This document shows, piece by piece, positions 8,395 through 18,007 of a stretch of DNA of 50,091 nucleotides. The notes beneath the pieces are model-generated. The model had not been told where the DNA came from, did not search any database, and saw only the letters and a list, made by a program, of their open reading frames with translations. A program made the translations under genes and the position numbers. This DNA is from Prochlorococcus sp. AG-436-E22. GTDB taxonomy: Bacteria; Cyanobacteriota; Cyanobacteriia; PCC-6307; Cyanobiaceae. The number at the start of each line of letters is the position of its first letter. Within the stretch, counting starts at the first letter, position 1. Location: assembly GCA_003212615.1 (NCBI GenBank), contig QCPG01000007.1, positions 1-50,091 on the forward strand, in the 5' to 3' direction.

Positions 8395-9948
8395 ATGTCA
8401 CCATTAGCCTTAATAAGTGTCTCTGATAAAAAAAATATAATCCCATTTTGTACAGAATTGGTAGAAAAATTTAATTATAAAATTCTATCAAGTGGAGGAA
8501 CTGCCAAACATCTAATAAAAGCAAAACTTCCAGTTATTAAAGTCTCAGATTTTACTAATTCGCCAGAAATCCTTGAAGGAAGAGTTAAAACTTTACATCC
8601 AAAAATCCATGGAGGAATATTAGCGAAAAGAACTGATAAGGAACATAAAAAAGATATAGAAGCTAACGATCTTGAACTAATTGACTTAGTAGTTGTAAAT
8701 TTATATCCTTTTAAGAAAACTGTTGAGCAGGGATCTAACTGGGAAGATGCTATTGAAAATATCGATATTGGAGGGCCCTCAATGATTCGTTCTGCAGCTA
8801 AAAATCATAAAGATGTCTCCGTTTTAGTAGATCCTAGTCAATATCAAGAATTTCTTGAAGAAAGTAAAAAAGGGGTTTTAAATGAAGCATATAAAGCAAA
8901 ATTAGCCTTTGAAGCTTTTCAACATACAGCCGACTATGATGCTGCAATATCTAATTGGATAAGTAAAGAGAGAGGTTTACAATCTTCCAAATATATTGAA
9001 TCTTATCCACTAATCAAAACCTTAAGATATGGAGAAAATCCTCATCAAAAAGCTTTTTGGTATGGTTTACGTAATATTGGATGGAACTCAGCAGAACAAT
9101 TGCAAGGTAAAGAGTTAAGTTATAACAATCTATTGGATCTTGAGTCAGCCCTTTCCACAGTTTTAGAATTTGGCTATGAAGAAAAAAATGATCCTGCAAC
9201 AAACACTTTTGCTTCCGTTATTCTAAAACACAATAATCCTTGTGGTGCCTCTACAAGCAATTCAGCCTCTCAAGCATTTCTGAATGCTTTGGAATGCGAC
9301 TCAGTTAGTGCTTTTGGAGGAATAGTTGCTTTTAATTCAAATGTTGATAGTGAAACCGCAAGTAACCTCAAAGATATTTTCTTAGAGTGCGTTGTCGCTC
9401 CTTCTTTTGATGAAGAAGCTTTAAAAATTTTAAAAAGCAAAAAGAATTTAAGAATTTTAAAGTTATCAAAAACTATGCTTCTAAAAAAGAACCAAACTTC
9501 TACTAAATCAATAATGGGAGGATTACTCGTTCAAGACACTGATGATAATGAAGATAGAACTGAGAGTTGGATTTCAGTAACTAAAAAAAATCCAAGTAAT
9601 CAAATGAAATTAGATCTGAATTTTGCATGGAAAATTTGTAAACATGTAAAATCAAATGCAATTGTTATTGCAAAAGACCAAAAAACTATTGGTATTGGAG
9701 CTGGACAAATGAATAGAGTTGGAGCCGCAAAAATTGCATTAAAAGCAGCTAAGGGATTATCTTCTGAGGCTGTCTTGGCAAGCGATGGTTTTTTACCATT
9801 TGCCGATACTGTGGAACTTGCAAATGAATATGGAATAAAAGCTATTATCCAACCCGGAGGAAGTTTAAGAGACCAAGAAAGTATTGATATGTGTAATTCA
9901 AAGGGAATCTCAATGATATTTACTCAAAAAAGGCATTTTTTGCATTGA
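8395..9948 (+). CDS. purH: bifunctional AICAR formyltransferase/IMP cyclohydrolase
   Basis: This 517-residue enzyme performs the last two steps of purine synthesis. The N-terminal MGS-like IMP cyclohydrolase domain includes LSSGGTAKHL and ILEGRVKTLHPKIHGGIL. The AICAR transformylase domain has ILKHNNPCGAS and KSNAIVIAKDQKTIGIGAGQ. The C-terminus has DGFLPFADTVELA and ends in RHFLH, typical of the family. Length is normal. The ATG at 8395 follows a 33-base divergent spacer. A DoxX gene converges one base after the stop. Confidence 0.97.
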   Translation: MSPLALISVSDKKNIIPFCTELVEKFNYKILSSGGTAKHLIKAKLPVIKVSDFTNSPEILEGRVKTLHPKIHGGILAKRTDKEHKKDIEANDLELIDLVVVNLYPFKKTVEQGSNWEDAIENIDIGGPSMIRSAAKNHKDVSVLVDPSQYQEFLEESKKGVLNEAYKAKLAFEAFQHTADYDAAISNWISKERGLQSSKYIESYPLIKTLRYGENPHQKAFWYGLRNIGWNSAEQLQGKELSYNNLLDLESALSTVLEFGYEEKNDPATNTFASVILKHNNPCGASTSNSASQAFLNALECDSVSAFGGIVAFNSNVDSETASNLKDIFLECVVAPSFDEEALKILKSKKNLRILKLSKTMLLKKNQTSTKSIMGGLLVQDTDDNEDRTESWISVTKKNPSNQMKLDLNFAWKICKHVKSNAIVIAKDQKTIGIGAGQMNRVGAAKIALKAAKGLSSEAVLASDGFLPFADTVELANEYGIKAIIQPGGSLRDQESIDMCNSKGISMIFTQKRHFLH

Positions 9949-9949
9949 T

Positions 9950-10510
9950 TTAGGTTGATTTGGGATAATATGTAATTTTGTTAGACTTTCTAAATAAAGA
10001 AAGTCTCCCTGGACCTGCGCATAGAAAGTAGAGAGAAATAGCACCATATATAAAAGACAATTCGAAGGCGTAGTTGTGATCTTCAACTACTGCAAGAGGG
10101 AAACCTTCTAATCCCGTATCTAGAAGATGAAAATAAACGGCAAATACCATTGTAGATAATATTCCAAGAGAAGAAAGCCTTGCAAAAAGCCCTACAGCCA
10201 GCCCTAGAGGGCAAACTAATTGAGTGATAGCTGCTCCAAAAGTCCAAACAACAGGATCACCTGGCAAAAATGGAAAGTACTTACTAACTACAAATTCTGC
10301 AAAACCCTGCGGATCTTGAAGTTTCTCTAGGCCATGATGAATCATCAAAGCACAAAACCCAATGCGCAAAACAAAAATTGATAGTTCTCCAAGAATATTG
10401 ACTTCTGACCCTGAAGATGAATTAGCAACTACAACTTCAACTTTTTGAGGGGCCTTAGTTCTATTCATACTGGCTGTTTGAACCTGATTAGTTTGTGTTT
10501 TGTCTTCCAT
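9950..10510 (-). CDS. DoxX-family membrane protein
   Basis: This 186-residue protein has about 40 polar N-terminal residues and then four hydrophobic segments. The first (LRIGFCALMIHHGLEKLQDP) is typical of the DoxX family, as are the following phenylalanine- and glycine-rich helices. DoxX proteins are small inner-membrane proteins with roles ranging from quinone- or thiosulfate-linked oxidation to redox stress. The role here is not visible. It converges on purH with one base between stop codons, with ispH upstream on the same strand about 100 bases away. Confidence 0.8.
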   Translation of the reverse strand: MEDKTQTNQVQTASMNRTKAPQKVEVVVANSSSGSEVNILGELSIFVLRIGFCALMIHHGLEKLQDPQGFAEFVVSKYFPFLPGDPVVWTFGAAITQLVCPLGLAVGLFARLSSLGILSTMVFAVYFHLLDTGLEGFPLAVVEDHNYAFELSFIYGAISLYFLCAGPGRLSLFRKSNKITYYPKST

Positions 10511-10614
10511 ACTTCATTAATTTTTCACTATTCTAGTTAATAAAGTAGATCTTTAGGAAATATCTGAGTAATAAATTAAAAAAACTAAGCAAAATTTTAA
10601 ATGAAATTCCAAAT

Positions 10615-11811
10615 TTAGGAAGCTATATCAATTAACTTTGCAATAACATCTGCAACAACTTTATCAGGAGTAGATGCACCAGAGGTAATTCCAACATTAA
10701 TATTCCCATTAGGTAAAAAATCTTTTTTAAGTTCTAAATCTAATCCTAGTGGTTTATGTAATATTGAGTTTTCTTCAACTGATATTCTATCTGGAGTATC
10801 TATGTGAAAAGAAGAAATATTCTTGGTAATTGCTATTTCTTGTAAATGAGTCGTATTTGACGAATTAAAGCCCCCTATAACAACCAAGATATCAAGATCT
10901 TCATCAACCAAAGAAAACATTGCATCTTGTCTTTCTTCCGTTGCATCACAAATTGTATTAAATGCTAAAAAGTGACTATTCACTTTTGCTGGTCCAAATT
11001 TTTTTAACATAGTTCTTTCAAAAACCTTTCCAATTTCCTCTGTCTCGCTCTTAAGCATAGTTGTCTGGTTAGCGACTCCTACTTTATCTAAATCTTTATC
11101 AGGATCAAATCCATTAGAACAAGCTTTAGCAAATTTGTTCATAAACTCATTTTTATTTCCTCCACCCAGAATATATTCAGATACATAATTTGCTTCTTCT
11201 AAATCAAGTACAACTAAATACTTACCTGCAAATGAGCTAGTAGCAAGAGTCTCTTCATGCTTAAATTTTCCATGAATTATAGAGGTGAAGACATGTTTTT
11301 TATGTTTCTCAACAGTATGCCAAACCTTAGATACCCAAGGACAAGTTGTGTCTATGATATGACATCCTTTCTCATGAAGGAGTTTCATTTCTTGAACAGT
11401 AGCTCCGAAAGCAGGCAATATAACTACATCCCCATTAGAAACTAACGAAAAATCTTTGATTCCATTTTTAGCTGAAATGAACTTTACATTCATTTTTCTT
11501 AAATGATCATTAACTGAGGGGTTATGAATTATTTCGTTAGTGATCCAAATATTCTCATTAGGGTAATGTCTCCTAGTCTCATAAGCCATTGCTACAGCTC
11601 TTTCAACTCCCCAACAAAAACCAAAGGCTTGGGCCAATTTAATATTTAACCTGCCCTTAGTGTAATTAAAACCATTATTTCTTATAGAAGTTATCAAATC
11701 ACTTTGGTAAGCTTCTTCTAATGCTTGAGCTCTTTTTGTGGGAGAATCGAAACCCCTTCTGTTGTATCTGCCAGAATGATGAAGAGATCTTCTAAAAGCT
11801 TGAGTATCCAT
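10615..11811 (-). CDS. ispH: 4-hydroxy-3-methylbut-2-enyl diphosphate reductase
   Basis: IspH is a 4Fe-4S enzyme producing IPP and DMAPP in the last step of the MEP pathway. Its 398 residues match the longer cyanobacterial/plastid type, with an N-terminal extension compared with E. coli. Conserved cysteines appear in [14 protein letters not shown] (about residue 66), [11 protein letters not shown] and [13 protein letters not shown]. The conserved [15 protein letters not shown] and the [13 protein letters not shown] end are also present. It supplies precursors for carotenoids and chlorophyll tails. It lies downstream of amt1 on the same strand but is separated by a terminator. Confidence 0.96.
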   Translation of the reverse strand: MDTQAFRRSLHHSGRYNRRGFDSPTKRAQALEEAYQSDLITSIRNNGFNYTKGRLNIKLAQAFGFCWGVERAVAMAYETRRHYPNENIWITNEIIHNPSVNDHLRKMNVKFISAKNGIKDFSLVSNGDVVILPAFGATVQEMKLLHEKGCHIIDTTCPWVSKVWHTVEKHKKHVFTSIIHGKFKHEETLATSSFAGKYLVVLDLEEANYVSEYILGGGNKNEFMNKFAKACSNGFDPDKDLDKVGVANQTTMLKSETEEIGKVFERTMLKKFGPAKVNSHFLAFNTICDATEERQDAMFSLVDEDLDILVVIGGFNSSNTTHLQEIAITKNISSFHIDTPDRISVEENSILHKPLGLDLELKKDFLPNGNINVGITSGASTPDKVVADVIAKLIDIAS

Positions 11812-11846
11812 CTTTAGATATTACAACATTTTAAATAATTTTTTGT

Positions 11847-11877
11847 AAAAAAAAAAAACCTGACATAAGTCAGGTTT
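11847..11877 (-). terminator. rho-independent terminator of amt1
   Basis: Perfect 9-base arms (AAACCTGAC at 11856-11864 and GTCAGGTTT at 11869-11877) enclose a 4-base loop. In the minus-strand transcript the hairpin runs into a tract of 12 U. It begins 23 bases after the amt1 stop and precedes ispH, so it should insulate the two genes. Confidence 0.85.
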
Positions 11878-11899
11878 CTAAAATATCTTTTAAGTAAGA

Positions 11900-13360
11900 T
11901 TATTTAGCAGATGCAAAGTCTGGATATGCTTCCATTCCGTGCTCTCCTATATCTAGGCCTTGAGTCTCTTCCTCTTCAGATACTCGGATTCCACCGAATA
12001 ATCCTCCAATCACAGACCAAGCAATCCAGCAAGTGACTAGTGTCCAGATAGCATAAGCTGCGGCACCAAGAGCTTGAACTAAAAGAAGGTTAATACCTCC
12101 ACCATTGAACAATCCCATACCTGCTCCATCTCCTTGTACAGCTGTACCCCAAAGACCGATAACTACAGTACCCCATACACCACAAACTCCGTGAACGGAG
12201 AATGCACCTACAGGATCATCAATCTCAGCGGCATCAAGGGCTGCAACAGAAAATACAACGATAATTCCACCTACTAGTCCTGCAAACCAGGCTCCAGCAA
12301 GAGTCATATCACCACAACCAGCAGTGATACTAACCAAACCAGCAAGGATTCCGTTAATAATCATTGTAAGATCAGGCTTACCAGAGGTTAGTGTTGAAAC
12401 AACAGTTGCTCCAATAGCACCAGCTGCTGCTGCCAAAGTAGTTGTTACAGCAACATATGGAACCCATTGGTCCATAGCAAGTTGGGAACCGGGGTTAAAT
12501 CCATACCAACCTATCCATAGAACTAATGCTCCTAAAGTAGCTATAGCCATATTGTGTCCTGGCATAGCCTGTGGTTTTCCATCAGAGTATTTACCAATTC
12601 TTGGCCCAAGAAGCATAGCTCCTACAAGACCAGCCCATGCTCCAACTGAGTGAACAATTGAAGAACCAGCAAAGTCAACAAAACCTAAAGAATCAAGCCA
12701 ACCTCCATTCCATTTCCAGCTACCAGCAATTGGATATATAAATGCAGTTAATACAATCGCAAAAACAACAAATTCTCCAAATTTAACTCTTTCAGCAACA
12801 AGACCGGATACGATTGTTGCTGCAGTTCCTGCGAATGCAGACTGGAACAAGAAATCAACTGTTGGGACTAATGAACCATCAGTCACCATATCTGAAGTGA
12901 CTGTTGGATCAAAAAATAAGCCTCCAAAATAAAGCCATCCGTCAGCGACACTACCTCCGTACATTAATGAATAGCCAATAAACCAATAAGAGGTTACAGC
13001 TAAAGCAAATACGAATAGGTTTTTAGCAAGGATGTTTACTGCGTTCTTAGAACGGCACATACCTGCCTCAACCATAGCGAAACCAGCGTTCATGAAGATC
13101 ACTAGGATAGTAGCGATCAAAAGCCATAAATTGTTAGCAAGAAAAGCTGCATTCAACTCAGGTAAATCAGCTGCATGAGCTGAAAGATTAAAAATACCTA
13201 AACCAAACAAAGCCAAAGGAACAGTTGCAAGCCACAACATAGAGCGGTTTGAACTAAATCCTCGAATACTCCTCAAAAGGAGCATAGGTCCATTTACAAG
13301 ACTGGCATCTTGTAATTTGGGCCTAGAGCGCCTTTGAGGCGTTTGCAAAGCAGTGGTCAT
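11900..13360 (-). CDS. amt1: ammonium transporter Amt1
   Basis: This 486-residue protein has a hydrophobic leader-like segment (LALFGLGIFNLSAHAADLP) followed by about eleven membrane spans. Family motifs include FAMVEAGMCRSKNAVNILAKN, GFVDFAGSSIVHSVGAWAG and DDPVGAFSVHGVCGVWGT with the pore histidines. It conducts ammonium into the cell, a main nitrogen source in oligotrophic water. The divergent upstream region has a perfect GTA-N8-TAC box at 13444-13457, so NtcA control is likely; ntcA itself is at 26451. A strong terminator follows. Confidence 0.97.
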   Translation of the reverse strand: MTTALQTPQRRSRPKLQDASLVNGPMLLLRSIRGFSSNRSMLWLATVPLALFGLGIFNLSAHAADLPELNAAFLANNLWLLIATILVIFMNAGFAMVEAGMCRSKNAVNILAKNLFVFALAVTSYWFIGYSLMYGGSVADGWLYFGGLFFDPTVTSDMVTDGSLVPTVDFLFQSAFAGTAATIVSGLVAERVKFGEFVVFAIVLTAFIYPIAGSWKWNGGWLDSLGFVDFAGSSIVHSVGAWAGLVGAMLLGPRIGKYSDGKPQAMPGHNMAIATLGALVLWIGWYGFNPGSQLAMDQWVPYVAVTTTLAAAAGAIGATVVSTLTSGKPDLTMIINGILAGLVSITAGCGDMTLAGAWFAGLVGGIIVVFSVAALDAAEIDDPVGAFSVHGVCGVWGTVVIGLWGTAVQGDGAGMGLFNGGGINLLLVQALGAAAYAIWTLVTCWIAWSVIGGLFGGIRVSEEEETQGLDIGEHGMEAYPDFASAK

Positions 13361-13443
13361 AAAAAAAAATTAGATCTGCAAAAAAACAGTTTGTGCTGTT
13401 TCCTTTCAAATTCAATTTTGCTCAAAAAACTTATTAGTGTCTA

Positions 13444-13457
13444 GTAGTCGTTGCTAC
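13444..13457 (-). promoter_or_regulatory. NtcA operator before amt1
   Basis: GTAGTCGTTGCTAC matches the palindromic NtcA consensus GTA-N8-TAC exactly. It lies 83 bases upstream of the amt1 start. NtcA is a CRP-family activator that senses 2-oxoglutarate, and ammonium transporters are classical targets. I could not place a clean -10 element about 22 bases downstream, so the promoter class is open. Confidence 0.75.
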
Positions 13458-13541
13458 CGATTTTATAGTTGCTTCACAAGGCTATATTTGTTAACTTTAA
13501 AAACTAATTTTTTTAGAATTTCAAAATATCAAGTTTTTTAT

Positions 13542-14282
13542 TTATTTCAAAGGTTTAATTCCATTCCATGATACATGGTCTTTATGAAATTCAAAGGAGC
13601 ATGGTATGGATATCATTCCTGCACTCAAAGATTCTCTAAAAAGGTTGCCATATAAGGGATCTGCATCATCTCCAGGTGCAAAGAAATTAGCATCTTTTCT
13701 AGTAATACAAAGTACTAAAACACTTTTACTTTCAGGAATCAATTCTTTTAATTCTATGAGGTGTTTTTGGCCTCTTTTCGTTACTGTATCTGGGAATAGA
13801 GCTACATTTTCCTTAATCCAGGTCGTGTTTTTAACCTCTATGTAAATATTACGTTTATCAGGATTTGAAGATTTTGGAGTTAAAAAAAAATCAATTCTGC
13901 TTTTTTTATCTTTTCCATAAGGAACTTCAGATTTAATGTTCTCTATTTCTCCAATTATTTCTTTTAGCAAATTTTTCTCAATAACCTTTTTAATCAACTT
14001 ATTCGCAAATAGGGTATTAATTCCTACCCAAACCTCCTCATTTTTTGCATTTAAAACGCATATCTGTTCCCAAGTGAAAGGTAATTTTCTTTTTGGAGAA
14101 GAGGAAACACTGATTCTTACTTTTGCCCCCTCTCTCAAAAGTCCTTTCATTGGACCTGTATTAGCACAATGAGCAGTTACAACCTCTCCAGTTTCTAATT
14201 TAATGTCTGCAAGAAATCTTTTATATCTTTTGATTAAAACCCCTTCAATTAATGGGTCAAAATCAATAATCCGATCTTTCAT
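13542..14282 (-). CDS. sfsA: SfsA-family nuclease-like protein
   Basis: This 246-residue protein matches the SfsA family. The N-terminal OB-like part is [20 protein letters not shown] followed by [14 protein letters not shown], the family hallmark. The C-terminal part has SRIDFFL and YIEVKNTTW, which look like restriction-nuclease-type acidic/Lys motifs (D and E-x-K). E. coli SfsA was named for sugar fermentation stimulation, but its biochemical role is poorly defined. Length is normal. It is divergent from murJ (71 bases). Confidence 0.92.
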   Translation of the reverse strand: MKDRIIDFDPLIEGVLIKRYKRFLADIKLETGEVVTAHCANTGPMKGLLREGAKVRISVSSSPKRKLPFTWEQICVLNAKNEEVWVGINTLFANKLIKKVIEKNLLKEIIGEIENIKSEVPYGKDKKSRIDFFLTPKSSNPDKRNIYIEVKNTTWIKENVALFPDTVTKRGQKHLIELKELIPESKSVLVLCITRKDANFFAPGDDADPLYGNLFRESLSAGMISIPCSFEFHKDHVSWNGIKPLK

Positions 14283-14353
14283 AAATATGTCTTTAGTTAA
14301 GAATCAAATATAATTGAAACTTATTCTTATTGAAAAATTTTAGATAAAGCCAA

Positions 14354-15955
14354 ATGCATTCATTTTTAAAAAATAATGTTTTTTCAATTTCATTTGGTAC
14401 TAGTCTTAGTAAATTAGCTGGATGTTTAAGACAAGTATTTATAGCTGCTGCTTTTGGAGTTGGTATAACATACGACGCATTTAATTATGCCTATATAATT
14501 CCAGGTTTTTTGCTCATAATCATTGGCGGAATTAATGGTCCTTTACATAATGCAGTAGTCGCCGTTTTAACTCCTCTTAACAAAAAAAATGGAGGAATTC
14601 TCCTAACTCAAGTAAGCATTAAACTTTCAATACTATTGTTCGGTTTGGCTATATTGATTTACTGTAATTCTAGTTTATTAATTGAATTATTAGCCCCCAA
14701 TTTAAGTTCCGAAGCCAAAACTATTGCTACTTACCAATTAAGAATACTTACACCTTGTATCCCATTATCTGGCTTCATAGGTTTAAGCTTTGGAGCCTTA
14801 AATTCACGACGAAAATTCTTCTTGTCAAGTATCAGCCCAGCCATAACAAGCGTAACTATTATTTTTTTTATTTTATTTAGTTGGACTTTCAACCAAGAAA
14901 ATACGACCAAAAATCTCTTCACTTCTTCGGGATTACTAGCTTTTGCAACTTTGACGGGAACTTTAATTCAGTTTGTTGTTCAAATTTGGGAAATAAATAA
15001 AATAGGCCTCTTGAGATTGGAATCAACCTTCCAATCATTTAACTTCCAAACATTTAAATATGAACAGAGGAGAATTTTAAAACTAATTATTCCTGCATCT
15101 ATCTCATCAGGTCTGAGTCAAATTAATGTTTTCATAGATATGTTTTTTGCTTCCAGTTTTCAGGGGGCCGCATCGGGACTAGCTTACGGAAATTTTCTTA
15201 TACAAGCCCCATTAGGTATATTATCCAACTCTTTAATATTGCCATTACTTCCAAAATTTTCTAAATTGAGAAGTCAAGAAAACACTAGGGGGATCCAAAA
15301 AAAATTAATCTCTGGAATAGAGTACTGTTTCTTGACAACTATTTTTTTAACTGGATTTTTCATAACATTCAATAACCAAATTGTAGAGTTAGTTTTTCAA
15401 AGAGGCGCTTTTGATGATTTAGCGACATTAAAAGTAAAGAATATACTTATTGCTTATGCGGTTGGAATACCTTTTTATCTTTATAGAGATTTATTAGTAA
15501 GGACTTACTACTCAATAGAAAAAACAAAATTTCCTTTCAAGTTGTCATTCGCAGGGATAATATTTAATGTATTTTTTGATTGGTTCTTAATTGGTGCGCC
15601 AATTAAGAATTTTGGAAATCTTTCACCATATAATTTTGGAGTTGTAGGAATAATTTTATCTTCAGTAATAGTCAACTTTTTAGTTTGTATTTTTCTTTCT
15701 TTCAATCTTCGAAATGAAGATATCCATTTGCCTAACTTGGATTTATTTGGAAAAATAACACTCATGTTATTAGCATCTTTTATAGACAGCAAAATTTGTT
15801 TTACTATTCTGAAAACTACGAATAACTTAAATTCAAATTTAGGAGAAGTTTTATTATTAATATTTGGATCTCTAACTTTTTTTGTAATCTATTTTTTACT
15901 TACAAAATTTTTGAAAGTAAATAAATTTAAAATTCCTCAAAAAAGATCTAGTTAA
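14354..15955 (+). CDS. murJ: lipid II flippase MurJ
   Basis: This 533-residue polytopic membrane protein belongs to the MATE/MOP-type MurJ (MviN) family. The N-terminus SFGTSLSKLAGCLRQVFIAAAFG and the internal SSGLSQINVFIDMFFAS and LVFQRGAFD segments are typical. About 13-14 hydrophobic helices are visible. It flips undecaprenyl-linked peptidoglycan precursor across the plasma membrane. The start is the ATG at 14354. The stop overlaps the convergent small gene at 15948 by 8 bases. Confidence 0.93.
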   Translation: MHSFLKNNVFSISFGTSLSKLAGCLRQVFIAAAFGVGITYDAFNYAYIIPGFLLIIIGGINGPLHNAVVAVLTPLNKKNGGILLTQVSIKLSILLFGLAILIYCNSSLLIELLAPNLSSEAKTIATYQLRILTPCIPLSGFIGLSFGALNSRRKFFLSSISPAITSVTIIFFILFSWTFNQENTTKNLFTSSGLLAFATLTGTLIQFVVQIWEINKIGLLRLESTFQSFNFQTFKYEQRRILKLIIPASISSGLSQINVFIDMFFASSFQGAASGLAYGNFLIQAPLGILSNSLILPLLPKFSKLRSQENTRGIQKKLISGIEYCFLTTIFLTGFFITFNNQIVELVFQRGAFDDLATLKVKNILIAYAVGIPFYLYRDLLVRTYYSIEKTKFPFKLSFAGIIFNVFFDWFLIGAPIKNFGNLSPYNFGVVGIILSSVIVNFLVCIFLSFNLRNEDIHLPNLDLFGKITLMLLASFIDSKICFTILKTTNNLNSNLGEVLLLIFGSLTFFVIYFLLTKFLKVNKFKIPQKRSS

Positions 15956-16235
15956 AAAAACTCTCCAAAATCTCTTCTAATTCAGAAATTTGTGAGGATG
16001 TTATTAAATTAATAAGTGAAATACTTTTAACTCCGTCCCCTACTTTTACATTAATTGCTTTCAAACTTTTTTTTGCAGCCTCGGATGCGCCTTGATCTTT
16101 ATTGCTTATACATTCAATAGCAAGATTTCTTGCCAGGCCAGCATCTCCAAGATATAAATTCCACTTTTCTATTTTGATAAAAATCTTTTCTGAAATAACA
16201 TTTTCTAGGTCACTTATTTGTATCTGAGGTTCCAT
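15948..16235 (-). CDS. small cyanobacterial protein, possibly DUF3181
   Basis: A 95-residue soluble, largely helical protein. It contains KIEKWNLYLGDAGLARNLAIEC, which I associate with the cyanobacteria-restricted DUF3181 family; no function is known. It overlaps the 3' end of murJ by 8 bases, tail to tail. It is followed upstream on the same strand by another small gene 13 bases away, suggesting a two-gene transcript. The family label is from memory and moderately secure. Confidence 0.7.
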   Translation of the reverse strand: MEPQIQISDLENVISEKIFIKIEKWNLYLGDAGLARNLAIECISNKDQGASEAAKKSLKAINVKVGDGVKSISLINLITSSQISELEEILESFFN

Positions 16236-16248
16236 AAATAAAATAGAT

Positions 16249-16500
16249 TTAATTTGATTGTATTTCTGAATCTTTAGGTTTTTTTATAATTACAAAAAGT
16301 AAGTGGGTAGCTAAAAGAGTTGACCATAAAATTGCAAAATTATTAAAAAAAGCTATTTCATATTTAATTTCTTTTAAAAGCCAAGTACCACTTACAACCG
16401 CAGTAAATATCATGCAGTGAATCACAAAATTTACTATTCGAGAAAAATGCTTGTATTTGGGATCTTCTAAATCACCGTTTCCGTACCATTTTATAGGCAT
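16249..16500 (-). CDS. small two-span membrane protein, unknown
   Basis: An 83-residue protein starting MPIKWYGNGDLEDPKYKHFSR. It has two hydrophobic helices (about residues 23-45 and 52-72) and a charged tail. I do not recognise a named family. The N-terminal tryptophan/glycine-rich head before a two-helix hairpin looks like a small thylakoid or plasma-membrane protein. It lies just upstream of the 95-residue gene on the same strand and divergent from tRNA-Arg. Confidence 0.7.
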   Translation of the reverse strand: MPIKWYGNGDLEDPKYKHFSRIVNFVIHCMIFTAVVSGTWLLKEIKYEIAFFNNFAILWSTLLATHLLFVIIKKPKDSEIQSN

Positions 16501-16585
16501 ATTAATAATTAGATTGTTAATAATAGATATTTTACCTAAAATCTAGTTGACTAAGAGACCCTGAAACAGAGATATTACAAATTAT

Positions 16586-16659
16586 GCGCCTGTAGCTCAG
16601 TGGATTAGAGCACCTGACTACGGATCAGGGTGTCGGGAGTTCGAATCTCTCCAGGCGCG
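16586..16659 (+). tRNA. tRNA-Arg (ACG)
   Basis: A complete 74-base cloverleaf. The acceptor GCGCCTG pairs with CAGGCGC (16652-16658), with discriminator G. The anticodon stem CTGAC/GTCAG-type arm encloses ACG, which is read as ICG after deamination and decodes CGN arginine codons. The T arm contains TTCGAAT. No CCA is encoded. I found no repeat of its 3' end nearby, so there is no sign of island integration here. Confidence 0.95.
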
Positions 16660-16735
16660 TTTATAATTATGAAATATTCTTTTTATATTTTTCTAAAAAA
16701 TATCGTCTATATTATTTGTATTACTTATAAATTCA

Positions 16736-18007
16736 ATGAATATTCTTCAAGATCTTAAAGAAAGTGATCCAGTAATATCAAATTTTATTAACTCTGAAAA
16801 AAATAGACAGGAAACCCACCTTGAGTTAATAGCAAGTGAGAATTTTGCATCAATTGCAGTGATGCAGGCTCAAGGATCAGTCCTTACAAATAAATACGCT
16901 GAAGGATTACCTCAAAAAAGATATTACGGGGGTTGTGAATTTGTTGATGAAATCGAAGAATTAGCTATAGAGAGAGCGAAAAAATTATTTAATGCAAATT
17001 GGGCTAATGTTCAACCTCATAGTGGGGCTCAGGCAAATGCTGCTGTTTTCTTAAGTCTTCTCAAACCTGGGGATACAATCATGGGAATGGATTTATCTCA
17101 TGGTGGGCACCTTACTCATGGATCCCCAGTCAATATGAGTGGCAAGTGGTTTAATGCAGTTCACTATGGAGTAAATAAAGACACTAGTGAGTTAAATTTT
17201 GATGAAATAAGAGAGATAGCACTAGAGAAAAAACCAAAATTAATTATATGTGGATATTCGGCTTATCCAAGAACAATCGATTTCGAATCATTTAGAAATA
17301 TTGCAGATGAAGTTGGGGCATACTTAATGGCGGATATTGCTCACATCGCGGGGCTTGTAGCAAGCAAACTTCACCCAAATCCAATACCTTATTGTGATGT
17401 AGTAACTACAACTACTCATAAGACATTGAGAGGGCCTAGAGGGGGACTTATCTTATGTAAAGATGCAGAATTTGGAAAGAAATTTGATAAATCTGTTTTC
17501 CCTGGAACTCAAGGTGGTCCCCTCGAACATATTATTGCCGCTAAAGCAGTTGCATTTGGAGAAGCATTACAACCTGATTTCGTTAATTATTCCCAACAAG
17601 TAATTACAAATGCCAAAGTTCTAGCTTCAAATTTAATAAGTAGAGGTATTGAAATTGTCAGTGGAGGTACTGATAACCATATTGTTTTACTTGATTTAAG
17701 AAGCATCAATATGACTGGCAAAGTTGCTGATTTGCTTGTAAGCGAAGTTAATATCACAGCTAATAAAAATACTGTTCCATTTGATCCCGAATCACCTTTT
17801 GTGACCAGTGGGCTAAGGTTGGGTACTGCTGCTTTAACTACCAGAGGCTTTAATGAAAGTGCTTTTGCTGAAGTTGGTGAAATTATTGCTGATAGATTGC
17901 TTAATCCAAATGATTCAGTGATTGAAAGTAAATGTAAAGAAAGAGTATTAACCTTATGTAATCGTTTTCCTCTTTATGAAGGTAAACTCGAAGCATTAAT
18001 TAAATGA
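16736..18007 (+). CDS. glyA: serine hydroxymethyltransferase
   Basis: This 423-residue PLP enzyme interconverts serine and glycine while charging tetrahydrofolate with one carbon. It has the family N-terminus [12 protein letters not shown], the [13 protein letters not shown] segment and the PLP-lysine motif [15 protein letters not shown] (Lys near residue 228). Length is normal. The ATG at 16736 is the first in frame. Its stop overlaps the cinA start (ATGA), indicating translational coupling. Confidence 0.97.
   Translation: MNILQDLKESDPVISNFINSEKNRQETHLELIASENFASIAVMQAQGSVLTNKYAEGLPQKRYYGGCEFVDEIEELAIERAKKLFNANWANVQPHSGAQANAAVFLSLLKPGDTIMGMDLSHGGHLTHGSPVNMSGKWFNAVHYGVNKDTSELNFDEIREIALEKKPKLIICGYSAYPRTIDFESFRNIADEVGAYLMADIAHIAGLVASKLHPNPIPYCDVVTTTTHKTLRGPRGGLILCKDAEFGKKFDKSVFPGTQGGPLEHIIAAKAVAFGEALQPDFVNYSQQVITNAKVLASNLISRGIEIVSGGTDNHIVLLDLRSINMTGKVADLLVSEVNITANKNTVPFDPESPFVTSGLRLGTAALTTRGFNESAFAEVGEIIADRLLNPNDSVIESKCKERVLTLCNRFPLYEGKLEALIK

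Noticed and set aside
16586-16659. tRNA-Arg as an island integration site
   Set aside because: No partial copy of its 3' end, no integrase and only core genes on both sides.
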